DNA of 64,000 nt from Syngnathus acus (GCF_901709675.1 NC_051087.1:14998067-15062066), one strand, 5' to 3'. Positions 58,501-64,000 are shown, counted from the first letter of the stretch. Numbers and translations: made by a program. Notes: a model not told the origin generated them from the sequence alone.

Positions 58501-61500
58501 TTACAATCCTCCCAGCGGACAAAGGCAGAACAACAGTAATTATGGACACAGACACTTACGAAGAATCGATGCAACAGTTACTACAGGACGACACCTACGA
58601 AGTAGTAAAAAAAGACCCAACAGAAGACAAGAAAAATAAACTCAAAGCATTACTCAAACCACTACTCATTGAAAATAAAATAGACAAACAGGCATACAAT
58701 CACTTAATACCCACAGCAAACATCATCCCCAGAATCTATGGCACACCAAAAATCCATAAACCGGGTACACCTCTCCGCCCCATCGTAGACAGCATAGGGT
58801 CAGTCACATACAACCTTTCAAAAGCACTCACAGAAATAATAAAACCACTACTAGGACTCACGGATCAACACTGCAAAAACTCGAAACAACTCGCCACAGA
58901 ACTCACACACATAAAGGTACAGAGAGATGAAATGTTCATATCACACGACGTCATTTCACTCTTCACAAAAACACCCACACAGGCCACCATACACATAGTA
59001 CATGACAGACTATCAGCAGACAGGACACTCAAGAAACGCACAAATCTAACAGCACAGGACATCACCCAACTACTCCATTTCATCGCCACCTCCACATACT
59101 TCCAATACAGAAACACAATCTACAGGCAAAAAGAGGGATTCCCCATGGGAGACCCTCTTTCTGCCATCATGTGCAATTTTTTTATGGAGGCTTTAGAACA
59201 AAAGGCACTAGGCTCAGTGGCCTAGTGGTAGAGTGTCCGCCCTGAGACTGGAAGGTTGTGGGTTCAAACCCCGGCCGGGTCATACCAAAGACTATAAAAA
59301 TGGGACCCATTGCCTCCCTGCTTGGCACTCCGCATTAAGGGTTGGAATTGGGGGGGTTAGATCACCAACTGATTCCCGAGCGCGGCACCGCTGCTGCTCA
59401 CTGCTCCCCTCTTCCCCAGGGGATGGATTAAAATCACACGGGGATGGGTTAAATGCAGAGGACAAATTTCACCACACCCAGGTGTGTGTGACACGATCAT
59501 TGGGACTTTAACTTTAACTTAACAGCCCCGGACACATACAAACCCACGCTATGGAGACGCTACGTCGATGACATTCTAGAAAAAACAAAAACAGGACATA
59601 CACAACACCTCACAGACCACCTCAACACCATAGACACCACCGGTAACATCAAATTCACTCATGAAGAAGAAACAGATCGATCCATAGCCTTTCTAGACAT
59701 CAACATACACCACACAGACAACGGAGATATAAAAATAAAAGTACACAGAAAACCTACACACACCGACCAATACCTCCTCTGGACATCAGAACATCCCACT
59801 ATACATAAACTGTCAGTAGTCAGAACACTATACGAACGCACAACAATAATCACGGATCCGGAGGACATAACACCGGAAGAAAAATACATACAACACGCAC
59901 TCAAAAAATGTCAGTATCCACAATGGGCAATAACCAAAGGTGCAGAACAGGTGAAAAACAAAAAATACAAAACACAAGGGGAAAGAAAGAAACAAACACG
60001 GAAACAAGAACCCAGCGGAATGGTGACGTTGCCGTATGTGAGAGGAATTATGGAACGCATCAAAAGAGCCATGAAAAAATACAACATAAACACACCTATC
60101 AAACCGCATACAACACTCCGTCAGATACTGGTCCACCCAAAAGACAGTCAACCCGGAAAATAAATGCAATTCTATATACGAGATGATTGCAAATCATGCA
60201 ATAAATCATACATCGGGGAGACAGGGAGGAACTTCATCACAAGCAAAACAGAACACAAGAAGGAGTGTGAGAAGGAGACAGCAACAAGACAAACAAGAGC
60301 AATAAAACAACAAGCAGAACAGGAACACTACAAGTCAGCCATTACCGACCACTGTAAAAGAGAAAATCACATCATGGACTGGGAAAAGGTCGTCCGCACC
60401 GAAGAAAACAAACATCAGCGTTGGATCAGGGAGGCCATTGAGATCCGCAAGCGGGGCCCGAGGACCATCAACAGGGACGAGAGAGCCTACATGCTCTCTA
60501 CAACCTGGAACAGCATTCTGGAGAGGTGAACGGACAGCAGAGGGCGTGACTCACCTATCAAATCTGACAGGTGAGCCACGCCTTCATCCGTCAGCTGATA
60601 AAGACGCGTCACAACCACATCAGTGACACTCTGATGAAGGCGGAAGTATACGCCGAAACATGGCAGGTAATGCACCTAAAATAATTTGTTTGATATAGAA
60701 GAACCAGTGAAGTGTTCAATGATATATATAGTACGTATATTAGGGACGTGCGGTCAGAGGAGGCACCTCCCCTGCCATCATGAAAAGGGGAAAAACAAAT
60801 TCAATTGTTTTTATTATAAAGTCATTTTCCTTTTAATTTCAGTAGTTTTGTATCATTTTGAACCAAAATCGCCGAATTTTTATAGTTATTTTAAAACCGA
60901 AGACGATTCGCTCGGAGGAGCCAACTTCCTGCCTTGCCTCCTCTGAGGATTGCGTAATCATACGGCTGCCCGGTCGGCCCCCCAGACCCCCGGCTACTTT
61001 TCAGTGTTTTTTCACATTTGCTATTCTCATCCCTGATTCATTGTTCTTTTCTCACAGTTCAATTTGCAGGCTCTTTGGGTAAACTGACAGTTTCTAGTGT
61101 CAACAATCCACGCAAAATGATTGATGCAGTTGTCACCACGCGCTCAGATGACGAGGTACGTTTCATACAGCGTGTCTGTGCAGTTTTCTTTTATCAATGA
61201 TTACCGTAATTTTCGGACTAAAAGTCGCTCGGAGTACAAGTCACATCAGCCATAAAATGCCCAAAAAAGTGAAAAAAAACATATATAAGTCACTCCGGAG
61301 TATAAGTCGCATTTTGGGGCGCAATTTATTCGCCAAAATCCAACACCAAGAACAGACATGGACGAGCAACAACAGGCTAAACGATAGGTATGCTAACGTG
61401 ACATAAACACAAACGAAGAGCTGAGAACGGGCCTGACGTAACATTCAGAGTTATTAAAAAAAACTATTACATAAATAACACGTTTATAAAACCATCTGTG

Positions 61501-63337
61501 TCACTCCAATTCATTAAATCCATCGATCGTCCTTTGTCAACAATGGGTGCGCGCCGCTGACGGCGCTTGCACTTCAAAATATTCCACAGGCCCATATAAC
61601 GAGATATAAATTAGATATCAAATAACTATTATATAAGCAATAATATTATCAAACCATCTGTGCACTCTAAATCATTAAATGCATCGATCAAATTCCTCGT
61701 CCTTTGTCAACAACGCCGCGCGTGCGCCCTGACATCAGCCTCGTCGTTATTCCACAGATCTAGTATATAACTATATTGTAGCGTTAACAAAGTACAAGGA
61801 AAGACGTCGGTTTGGTAAACGGCTCTTTATTTAACAAAACAAACTTCCAGGTGTGTGGCGGCGTGGACTTCCAGCCACGGAGGTGGAAGAGAGATCCATA
61901 GAATAGGACCGGGCGTGCGTAAAAGGCATGACCGAGCCCCATCCACCGTCCCCGGACAGCCACCCGGCCGAGCGCCGGCCCCCGACTTCTATCCACGGAG
62001 GTGAAAGAGAGCTCCGTAGAGTAGGACCGGGCGTGCGTAAAAGCCATAATAGATTTTCAAACCTTCTGTGTCACTCCAAATCCTTAAATCCTTCAAACTC
62101 TTCGTCCTCCGTGTCACTTAGAAACAAAGCCGCTAATGATGCCGGTAGTACGTGGGACCCTTCGTCATCGTCGTCATCCCGTGATCAATCTTTGTCCTTT
62201 TTGTAAACAACCGCCGCCCCACGCCGCGTCGCGCTGCTGACGTCACTTGAAATTCAAATTACAGTAATCCCTTGCTACAGCGCGGTTCGTTTATCGCGGT
62301 TTCACTTTTTTTGGGGGGGAAAATTTTTGAAAAAAAACACAAGTCGCCCCCTCACCCAAACTATGAAAAAAAACGCGACTTATAGTCCGAAAATTACGGT
62401 ACATTGTTTTGAATTGTCAGAACTACACGAAGAACCTTGCTTGTTTTCCCAGGGTGGAAATATTTTTTTCAAAAGTGTCATATAGGTTAAATGCACACTC
62501 ATGCTCAAAATCTCACAGACTGGCATCTCTCCAGCCAGCAAGTTAAAGTTAAAGTCCCAAAGATCGTCACACACACATCTGGGTGTGGTGAAATTTGTCC
62601 TCTGCATTTCACCCATCCCCGTGTGATTTTAATCCATCCCCTGGGGGAGAGGGGAGCAGTAGCGGTGCCGCGCTCGGGAATCATTTGGTGATCAAACCCC
62701 CCAATTCCAACCCTTAATGCTGAGTGCCAAGCAGGGAGGCAATGGGTCCCATTTTTATAGTCTTTGGTATGACCCGGCCGGGGTTTGAACCCACAACCTT
62801 CCAGTCTCAGGGCGGACACTCTACCACTAGCCCACTGAGCTCCCCTTTTTGAGAATTTGAGGACTGTCATCAAATACTTCAAAAGCCACACATATTTTGC
62901 ACTCAAATTGATGCTGTGTTCTGTTACTGGTACATCGGAAGTTTGTGTTTTACTTTTGAGAAAACTATATAAATTGTTTACCTTCAGAAACACCGTACTG
63001 TATTTTATGTCCTCTTGAATATTTTCTCTGACATTTTGCATGCTTTCATCACCAGGAAAAGAGAGAAAAGCAGGTTTGGAATAAAAGACGACAGATTCTA
63101 TACACTGTGGAGAAGGTAAATTGACAATCTGATGAACCTTCTACAAATTCAACCCATATACTGAAAGTTTAATTTGACTCACCGTCTTCAGATCTACAGT
63201 TTGCTGCTTGAGGTCCAAGACTTTGAGAAACGTTTTGTCCATGCACCAGAGGAGGACAGAGAGACCTTACTGGAGCAGCACAAAACCAATACTATGCAGC
63301 TCTGTAATTCTCTGCAAGAGAAAGAGTGGGATGACAG
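30154..63337 (+). CDS. patl1: patl1: PAT1 homolog 1, decapping activator (5' part, 15 exons)
   Basis: Patl1 joins DDX6, the LSM1-7 ring and DCP1/2 to deadenylated mRNA in cytoplasmic P-bodies and promotes decapping. Fifteen exons splice in phase: 30154-30168, 31948-32056, 33750-33971, 36426-36665, 36820-36893, 39532-39612, 41929-42126, 43277-43378, 46859-46945, 50486-50706, 50807-50951, 51866-51983, 61058-61155, 63056-63115, 63192-63337, giving about 638 residues. Recognisable blocks are the N-terminal DDX6-binding motif [12 protein letters not shown] (residues 26-37), [16 protein letters not shown] (42-57), [11 protein letters not shown] (about 295-305), [46 protein letters not shown], and [20 protein letters not shown] at the start of the Pat C-terminal region. 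Vertebrate PATL1 is about 770 residues, so the last part lies beyond base 64000. Introns 3, 5, 6, 8, 9, 12 and 13 are loaded with transposons; introns 10 and 14 are 100 and 76 bp. Confidence 0.95.
30169..31947 (+). other. patl1 intron 1
   Basis: 1.8 kb, mostly unique-looking. A TACTTTTCAG-CTTCATCTGTCTTC segment is duplicated at about 31250-31325. No transposon recognised. Confidence 0.6.
31948..32056 (+). CDS. patl1: patl1 exon 2
   Basis: Acceptor TATTCCAG, donor GTTAGT; codes residues 6-41 plus the first base of codon 42. Very acidic and ends with [16 protein letters not shown], the conserved DDX6-binding motif. Confidence 0.95.
32350..32655 (-). mobile_element. tRNA-derived SINE, copy 2 (patl1 intron 2)
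   Basis: Reverse complement of the six-copy SINE family, with tail TTAAAGTTAAAG at 32350 and head ending CCACTGAGCT at 32655. The B box on the minus strand is GGTTCAAACC. About 95% like copy 1 by eye. Confidence 0.9.
32738..33600 (+). mobile_element. Rex3-like (RTE clade) LINE remnant
   Basis: Decayed, internally deleted relative of the element at 52602-55863: ATCACACTCCTCAGCCTCCC, GGGTGCTGGAGAGGAGGGTC, GTTGAGGGGGTTTTGTTTGG and GGATCACCCGGGATGAGCTG align with about 54540-55730. No open frame remains. Confidence 0.8.
33750..33971 (+). CDS. patl1: patl1 exon 3
   Basis: Acceptor TTCTTCCAG; starts [20 protein letters not shown] strong GTGAGC at 33830 is an alternative donor but would break the phase with exon 4, whereas the donor GTTAGT at 33972 keeps it. 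Residues 42-115; the second half is Ser/His-rich and poorly conserved. Confidence 0.85.
34554..35270 (-). mobile_element. TIR element fragment (GGACTATAAGTCGC family), intron 3
   Basis: Starts at TA-CCGTATTTTTCGGACTAAG and shares AAAATCCAACACCAAGAACA, GACGTAACATTCAGAGTT and ATCTGTGTCACTCCAA with 61205-61800 in the same orientation. The right half is lost or replaced near 35270. Confidence 0.75.
35274..35393. mobile_element. ACTTG-type hAT end fragment, intron 3
   Basis: CAGAGATGGGACCAAGTCAC and following AAGTCTCAAGTAAGTC repeats; the same family of termini as 24375-24404 and 20619-20718. Interrupted by the TIR element at 35394. Confidence 0.68.
35394..36071. mobile_element. TIR element with TA target site, 678 bp
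   Basis: The ends CCGTTTTTTCCATGTATAAT and the matching GCGCATTATACATGGAAAAAAACG are flanked by TA. The subterminal motif CCATGTATAATACGCACCC is repeated on both sides. No coding capacity; non-autonomous. Confidence 0.8.
36426..36665 (+). CDS. patl1: patl1 exon 4
   Basis: Acceptor TTTGCTACCAG, donor GTGAGA. Residues 116-195: [20 protein letters not shown], then [15 protein letters not shown], ending in a His/Pro/Gln-rich segment. Similar to the LAERL...DPAIM region of human PATL1. Confidence 0.92.
36820..36893 (+). CDS. patl1: patl1 exon 5
   Basis: Acceptor CCACTCCAG, donor GTTAGT; 74 bases complete the split Gly codon and end at phase 0. Residues 196-220, [20 protein letters not shown] followed by GSIGQ. 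Confidence 0.88.
37896..39020. mobile_element. TIR element with TA target site, intron 5
   Basis: The ends CCGTATTGGCCCAAATATAA and the matching TTATATTCGGGCCAATACGG are flanked by TA. The subterminal motif TAAGACGACCC is repeated. It carries SINE copy 3 at 38582. No transposase. Confidence 0.82.
38582..38894 (+). mobile_element. tRNA-derived SINE, copy 3 (patl1 intron 5)
   Basis: Nearly identical to copy 1, from CTCAGTGGCCTAGTGGTAG to TTTAATCTTTAATCTTTAA. No clear long target duplication. Confidence 0.9.
39532..39612 (+). CDS. patl1: patl1 exon 6
   Basis: Acceptor CGCTCTAAG, donor GTGAGT; 27 codons, [20 protein letters not shown] onward. Aligns with the LNSSIWDG-like segment of human PATL1. 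Confidence 0.85.
40484..40597 (+). repeat. (TA)n/(CA)n microsatellite, intron 6
   Basis: TATACGTATATATATACG and longer TA runs followed by about nine CA units. Confidence 0.9.
40597..40690. mobile_element. Mariner/pogo-type terminus fragment
   Basis: CAGTAATCCCTCGCTACATC then GCGGCTCGTTTATCGCGG is a transposon end also found inside the composites at about 47205-47250 and 62262-62310. Confidence 0.5.
40914..41575 (+). pseudogene. Pogo/Tigger-like transposase fragment
   Basis: Left end CAGAACCTCGGTTTTCGAAC, right side AATTCGAACAAATCAC. Coding in between, from about 41110: [20 protein letters not shown] then [20 protein letters not shown], the psq/CENP-B-type helix-turn-helix of pogo transposases. 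The catalytic domain is missing; the rest is a deletion derivative. Confidence 0.72.
41770..41846. mobile_element. TIR end fragment (GGACTATAAGCCGC family)
   Basis: GCGGTTTATAGTCCGGAAATTACGG followed by TA, matching the right end of 5334-7308. Only the right end is kept. Confidence 0.65.
41929..42126 (+). CDS. patl1: patl1 exon 7
   Basis: Acceptor GGCTCTTCAG, donor GTACAA; 66 codons. Contains [20 protein letters not shown] and [14 protein letters not shown], a highly conserved proline-rich block. Confidence 0.95.
42127..43276 (+). other. patl1 intron 7
   Basis: About 1.15 kb with no clear mobile element. The stretch ending at exon 8 is T-rich. Confidence 0.5.
43277..43378 (+). CDS. patl1: patl1 exon 8
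   Basis: 34 codons, [20 protein letters not shown] then [14 protein letters not shown]; donor GTGAGT. The acceptor TGTGTGTATGAAG has a short pyrimidine tract but keeps phase 0 and matches the PVHVRPP...RYPAPYGERMSPN block of PATL1. Confidence 0.88.
43812..44935 (+). mobile_element. Tc1-like element remnant with long inverted ends, intron 8
   Basis: The outer segments (AATAACTGAAAACATGTTTT at about 43942 and AAAGCATGTTTTCAGTTATT at about 44831) are inverted copies. Interior + strand has decayed Tc1 coding ([40 protein letters not shown]) with a large internal deletion. Inactive. Confidence 0.7.
44930..45410. other. Repeat-like stretch of unknown class
   Basis: CAGTGTGGAGAATTATTAGGCAA at 44933 and TGCCTAATAATTATGCGCTG at 45233 form an inverted pair about 300 bp apart, suggesting a small non-autonomous DNA transposon, then unplaced DNA with a G-run. 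Confidence 0.45.
45500..46376 (+). mobile_element. Composite TIR element fragment, intron 8
   Basis: Shares AATAAAGAGCC, TTTGGAGTGACAC(G/A)GATGG repeats and the right end TGTACTCCGGAGCGAC...TCCAAAAAATACAG with 47115-48392. The left terminus is replaced by unrelated GC-rich DNA (GCGGCCGGCCAGCTGGCCGG). Confidence 0.65.
46500..46805 (+). mobile_element. Rex1-like LINE 3' end, intron 8
   Basis: The coding remnant [20 protein letters not shown], then [11 protein letters not shown] and a stop, then a UTR ending GGGATTAATAAAGTTC and (ATC)n. A different family from the L2-type copies in this window. It ends 54 bp before exon 9. Confidence 0.72.
46859..46945 (+). CDS. patl1: patl1 exon 9
   Basis: Acceptor CTCCCCCACAAG, donor GTCAGT; 29 codons, [20 protein letters not shown] then QRAQLLNSQ. 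It lies only 54 bp after a LINE 3' end. Confidence 0.93.
47115..48392 (+). mobile_element. Composite TIR element with minisatellite, intron 9
   Basis: The ends CCGTAATTTTCAGACTATAA and TTAGTCTGAAAATTACGG are flanked by TA. The interior carries a minisatellite (47452-47765), an AATAAA-containing segment (about 47785) and repeats of TGATTTGGAGTGACACAGA-like sequence. A near-full-length inverted copy lies at 61205-62399. Confidence 0.82.
47452..47765 (+). repeat. About 122-bp minisatellite, nearly 3 copies
   Basis: TTTTACGCACGCCCGGTCCTA recurs at about 47457, 47575 and 47692. GC-rich and open in several frames by composition, not by coding. The inverted counterpart at 61830-62045 has about two copies. 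Confidence 0.85.
48680..49030 (+). mobile_element. Decayed Tc1-like fragment, intron 9
   Basis: GGTATGGTAGAGGGGGCTTC through TTGGGACTGCTTTGCTC resembles the GGGGFTVWGCFA-like segment of Tc1-type transposases. The surrounding sequence is too eroded to define ends. Confidence 0.35.
49823..50148 (+). mobile_element. tRNA-derived SINE, copy 4 (patl1 intron 9)
   Basis: Nearly identical to copies 1 and 3, with a tail of four CTTTAAT units. Confidence 0.9.
50234..50440. mobile_element. Small palindromic element (MITE-like), intron 9
   Basis: CAGGGGTGTCTAAATCCAGC at the left and CTGGATTTGGACACTGG at the right are inverted. Internal ACATGTTTTAGATGTTTCC pairs with GGAAGCATCTAAAACATG. A foldback structure without coding capacity, about 45 bp from exon 10. 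Confidence 0.7.
50486..50706 (+). CDS. patl1: patl1 exon 10
   Basis: Acceptor CTCTTTCTAG, donor GTATGT; residues 377-449 plus two bases. Gly/Pro/His-rich, with [11 protein letters not shown] and [20 protein letters not shown]. Confidence 0.93.
50807..50951 (+). CDS. patl1: patl1 exon 11
   Basis: Follows a 100-bp intron; acceptor TTTTTTACCCTGAAG, donor GTTTGT. Residues 450-498, ending [20 protein letters not shown] then LDDYYYQ, one of the best conserved PATL1 blocks. Confidence 0.92.
50952..51865 (+). other. patl1 intron 11
   Basis: AT-rich with no recognisable element. TTGATTAATCGGTGAATCTA and TACTCATCAATTATCGAAAA-like motifs suggest an eroded repeat. Confidence 0.45.
51866..51983 (+). CDS. 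patl1: patl1 exon 12
   Basis: Acceptor TTATACAG, donor GTAAAT; residues 499-537, [20 protein letters not shown] then [16 protein letters not shown]. The following intron is 9.1 kb of mobile elements. Confidence 0.95.
52602..55863 (+). mobile_element. Rex3-like (RTE clade) LINE, near full length, intron 12
   Basis: 3.26 kb with a 12-bp target duplication AACTTACACGGA (52590-52601, 55864-55875) and a (GATG)n tail (55813-55862). Endonuclease coding starts near 52990 ([20 protein letters not shown]) and the RT ends near 55800. Several frameshifts make it inactive, but long open segments remain. Confidence 0.88.
52990..55525 (+). pseudogene. Rex3-like endonuclease-RT, frameshifted
   Basis: Endonuclease pieces: [24 protein letters not shown] (about 53395, catalytic D and N) and [12 protein letters not shown] (about 53680, DH). 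RT pieces: [16 protein letters not shown], the motif A aspartate in [19 protein letters not shown] (54727), [10 protein letters not shown] (54900), [12 protein letters not shown] (about 55025) and [20 protein letters not shown] (55350). Segments alternate among all three + frames, so at least six indels separate them. This arrangement is typical of the RTE clade. Confidence 0.85.
55961..57246. mobile_element. Non-autonomous hAT element, 1286 bp, intron 12
   Basis: The terminal inverted repeats CAGGGGTGGGCAAAC and GTTTGCCCACCCCTG are perfect over 15 bp and flanked by the perfect 8-bp duplication ATCTAGGG (55953-55960, 57247-57254). No transposase is visible. Confidence 0.93.
57380..57515 (+). 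pseudogene. hAT zinc-finger fragment
   Basis: The + strand reads [20 protein letters not shown] then [20 protein letters not shown], a C-x2-C...H-x(3-4) finger of hAT transposases, followed by a GTACTTTTT that may be its splice donor. Confidence 0.6.
57713..57770 (-). ncRNA. Hammerhead-like motif in inverted left terminal repeat
   Basis: The minus strand has TTGATGA where the core needs CTGATGA, then stem II GGCG/CGCC, GAAAC and ATGTC. The C3-to-U change in the core probably abolishes cleavage. Confidence 0.5.
57915..58260 (+). pseudogene. Penelope element 2, N-terminal region
   Basis: Frame equivalent to 2407-2820 ([40 protein letters not shown]) with a stop TGA at about 58159 where copy 1 has CGA. 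Confidence 0.65.
58284..59211 (+). CDS. Penelope element 2 reverse transcriptase, interrupted
   Basis: An uninterrupted 309-codon stretch: [40 protein letters not shown], motif [15 protein letters not shown], and motif [26 protein letters not shown] (59212-59520) is inserted right after motif B and ends the frame. RT coding resumes at 59521 with the catalytic YVDD. Penelope RTs are related to telomerase and usually prime at GIY-YIG-made nicks. Because the only disruptions here are the SINE and an upstream stop, this copy was active more recently than copy 1. The start Met at 58284 is internal to the real protein. Confidence 0.82.
59212..59520 (+). mobile_element. tRNA-derived SINE, copy 5 (inside Penelope RT)
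   Basis: The same family as copies 1-4, from GGCTCAGTGGCCTAGTGG to the tail ACTTTAACTTTAACTT. It lies between RT motifs B and C. I see no obvious target duplication. Confidence 0.9.
59521..60160 (+). pseudogene. Penelope element 2 RT C-terminal part with YVDD
   Basis: Resumes as [20 protein letters not shown], with the catalytic YVDD missing from copy 1, then [20 protein letters not shown] and [20 protein letters not shown]. The frame stops at the TAA at about 60161, where copy 1 has CAA, just before the GIY-YIG domain. Confidence 0.8.
60164..60529 (+). CDS. Penelope element 2 GIY-YIG endonuclease domain
   Basis: [31 protein letters not shown]-like, [14 protein letters not shown] and [16 protein letters not shown]. 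The N-terminal IY-x-I-x-C part is damaged (ATACGAGATGATTGC against ATACGAGATCCCATG in copy 1). Confidence 0.75.
   Translation: MQFYIRDDCKSCNKSYIGETGRNFITSKTEHKKECEKETATRQTRAIKQQAEQEHYKSAITDHCKRENHIMDWEKVVRTEENKHQRWIREAIEIRKRGPRTINRDERAYMLSTTWNSILER
60625..60680 (+). ncRNA. Hammerhead-like motif in right terminal repeat of Penelope element 2
   Basis: CTGATGA at 60631-60637, perfect stem II GGCG/CGCC with GAAGTATA loop, GAAAC at 60655-60659. The triplet before the cleavage site is GGC instead of GTC, so the A15.1-U16.1 pair is lost and activity is doubtful. Confidence 0.55.
61058..61155 (+). CDS. patl1: patl1 exon 13
   Basis: Acceptor TTTTCTCACAG, donor GTACGT; residues 538-570, [20 protein letters not shown] then [13 protein letters not shown]. 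Phase 1 to phase 0 agrees with both neighbours. Confidence 0.96.
61205..62399 (-). mobile_element. Composite TIR element with minisatellite, intron 13 (inverted copy)
   Basis: The ends CCGTAATTTTCGGACTAAAA and ATAGTCCGAAAATTACGG are flanked by TA. The interior is the reverse complement of 47115-48392, including the minisatellite (61830-62045), TTTATTTAACAAAAC (reverse AATAAA) and CAGTAATCCC sequence (62262). Confidence 0.85.
62542..62841 (-). mobile_element. tRNA-derived SINE, copy 6 (patl1 intron 13)
   Basis: Reverse complement of the six-copy family, with a small deletion in the CTGCTGCTCACTGCTCC region. Head end CCCACTGAGCT at 62841. Confidence 0.9.
63056..63115 (+). CDS. patl1: patl1 exon 14
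   Basis: Acceptor TTCATCACCAG, donor GTAAAT; 20 codons [20 protein letters not shown], within the Pat C-terminal helical region. Confidence 0.93.
63192..63337 (+). CDS. patl1: patl1 exon 15
   Basis: Acceptor CCGTCTTCAG, donor GTAGGG; residues 591-638 plus two bases, [20 protein letters not shown] onward. Ends in phase 2, so at least one more exon follows beyond the window. Confidence 0.93.
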
Positions 63338-63757
63338 GTAGGGACAATATACAGTCGACCCTGGCTTTTCGTGGCAGTTAGGGATCTTAAATAGCACAAA
63401 ATTGCAGATGGTCATATGGCACTGGTAGACCATGGTCACTTTATAAACTTTATCCCAGAAAGGTTTTCCTTTTTCGATTTGCAAAATTGTTTTGGAACTA
63501 CATAACTAATCTACTTAGATGCATCAAAGTGATAATGTTACTTCAAGTAGTATTTTGAAAAACAAAAGCTTATAATTGCTTTGTCGATATTACATGCTGA
63601 TGGACCAAATGCGGTCAGATTCATATAAACAATTATCCCTTGCAAAACTTGTCAAATATTTATTGATGTAGCTTGGCATTGTCCATTGTTTACCTTACTG
63701 ACCACGATTAAAACCAATTAAAAGGTGCTCCATAAAATATCTTTCAACATAAAACTA

Positions 63758-64000
63758 CCGTATTTTTCGGACTATAAGTCGCGTTTTTTTTTCATAGTTT
63801 GGGTGTGGGGGCGACTTATACTGAGGAGCGACTTATATGTGAATTTTTTCATAGATTTTCAAGAATAAAAAAAAAAAAAAAGTGGAACCGCGATGTAGCA
63901 AGAGATTACTGTAATTTGAATTCCAAGTGACGTCAGCAGCGCGGCGCGTCGGTTGTTTACATAAAGGACAAAGATTCGATCACGGGATGATGAAGATGAC
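63758..64000 (+). mobile_element. Composite TIR element, left end, cut by window edge
   Basis: TA-CCGTATTTTTCGGACTATAA followed by TTTTTTCATAGTTTGGGTGTGG and the GTGACGTCAGCAGCGCGGCG segment, the same orientation as 47115-48392. It lies in patl1 intron 15 and continues beyond the window. Confidence 0.8.

Larger units (their letters stand above)
57671..60716 (+). mobile_element. Penelope-like element 2 with inverted terminal repeats, intron 12
   Basis: The same family as 2209-4877. The left terminal repeat is inverted relative to the right one: 57671-57893 is the reverse complement of about 60490-60716. The match continues past the pLTR into CACTTCACTGGTTCTTC-type sequence. The body carries an N-terminal region with a TGA, an open RT up to a SINE insertion, YVDD downstream of it, and GIY-YIG. 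Confidence 0.88.

Noticed and set aside
59233-59511. Open frames of about 60-92 codons recurring at 10.9, 32.4, 38.7, 49.9, 59.2 and 62.6 kb
   Set aside because: All are translations of the same non-coding SINE body.

Overview
This is an animal nuclear window, almost certainly from a ray-finned (teleost) fish. The evidence is one vertebrate gene with many short exons bounded by GT/AG sites, and a dense load of fish-type mobile elements: L2/Rex1-like and Rex3-like LINEs, Penelope-like elements, hAT, Tc1 and pogo/mariner-like DNA transposons, and tRNA-derived SINEs. I cannot name the species from the sequence.

The only host protein gene I can support is patl1 (PAT1 homolog 1, a decapping activator and P-body scaffold). 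It runs on the + strand from the ATG at 30154 to the right edge. Fifteen coding exons (30154-63337) join in compatible phases into about 638 residues, and the C-terminal part lies beyond the window. Its introns are packed with mobile elements: six-copy SINE family members, a near-complete Rex3-like LINE (52.6-55.9 kb), a hAT element with a perfect 8-bp target duplication (56-57.2 kb), a Penelope-like element with inverted ends (57.7-60.7 kb), and several TIR elements with TA target sites.

Left of patl1 (1-29.8 kb) nearly everything is mobile DNA. 0-2.1 kb: Ty3/gypsy-like integrase fragment split by an L2-type LINE. 2.2-4.9 kb: Penelope-like element 1 with hammerhead-ribozyme motifs in its terminal repeats. 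5.3-7.3 kb: pogo-like TIR element carrying a hAT insertion. 7.6-8.2 kb: a second L2 fragment. 8.2-24.4 kb: a deeply nested block with hAT termini at both ends. It holds a TTF-finger hAT transposase, a retroviral-type gag split by a 6.4-kb LINE (ORF1 and ORF2), a TIR element inside that LINE carrying about 6.7 copies of a 251-bp tandem repeat, and two further hAT insertions with almost the same 8-bp target. 24.4-25.95 kb: a 733-bp tandem repeat derived from 5S rDNA. 26-29.8 kb: hAT, LTR, Tc1 and L2 remnants.

The most unusual features are the ribozyme-bearing Penelope elements (one with direct ends, one with inverted ends), the 5S-derived higher-order repeat whose copies share a 10-nt deletion, the 251-bp array inside a transposon inside a LINE inside a gag gene, and inverted pairs of near-identical elements flanking patl1 exons 10-13. 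No CRISPR array, operon or bacterial-type system is present.
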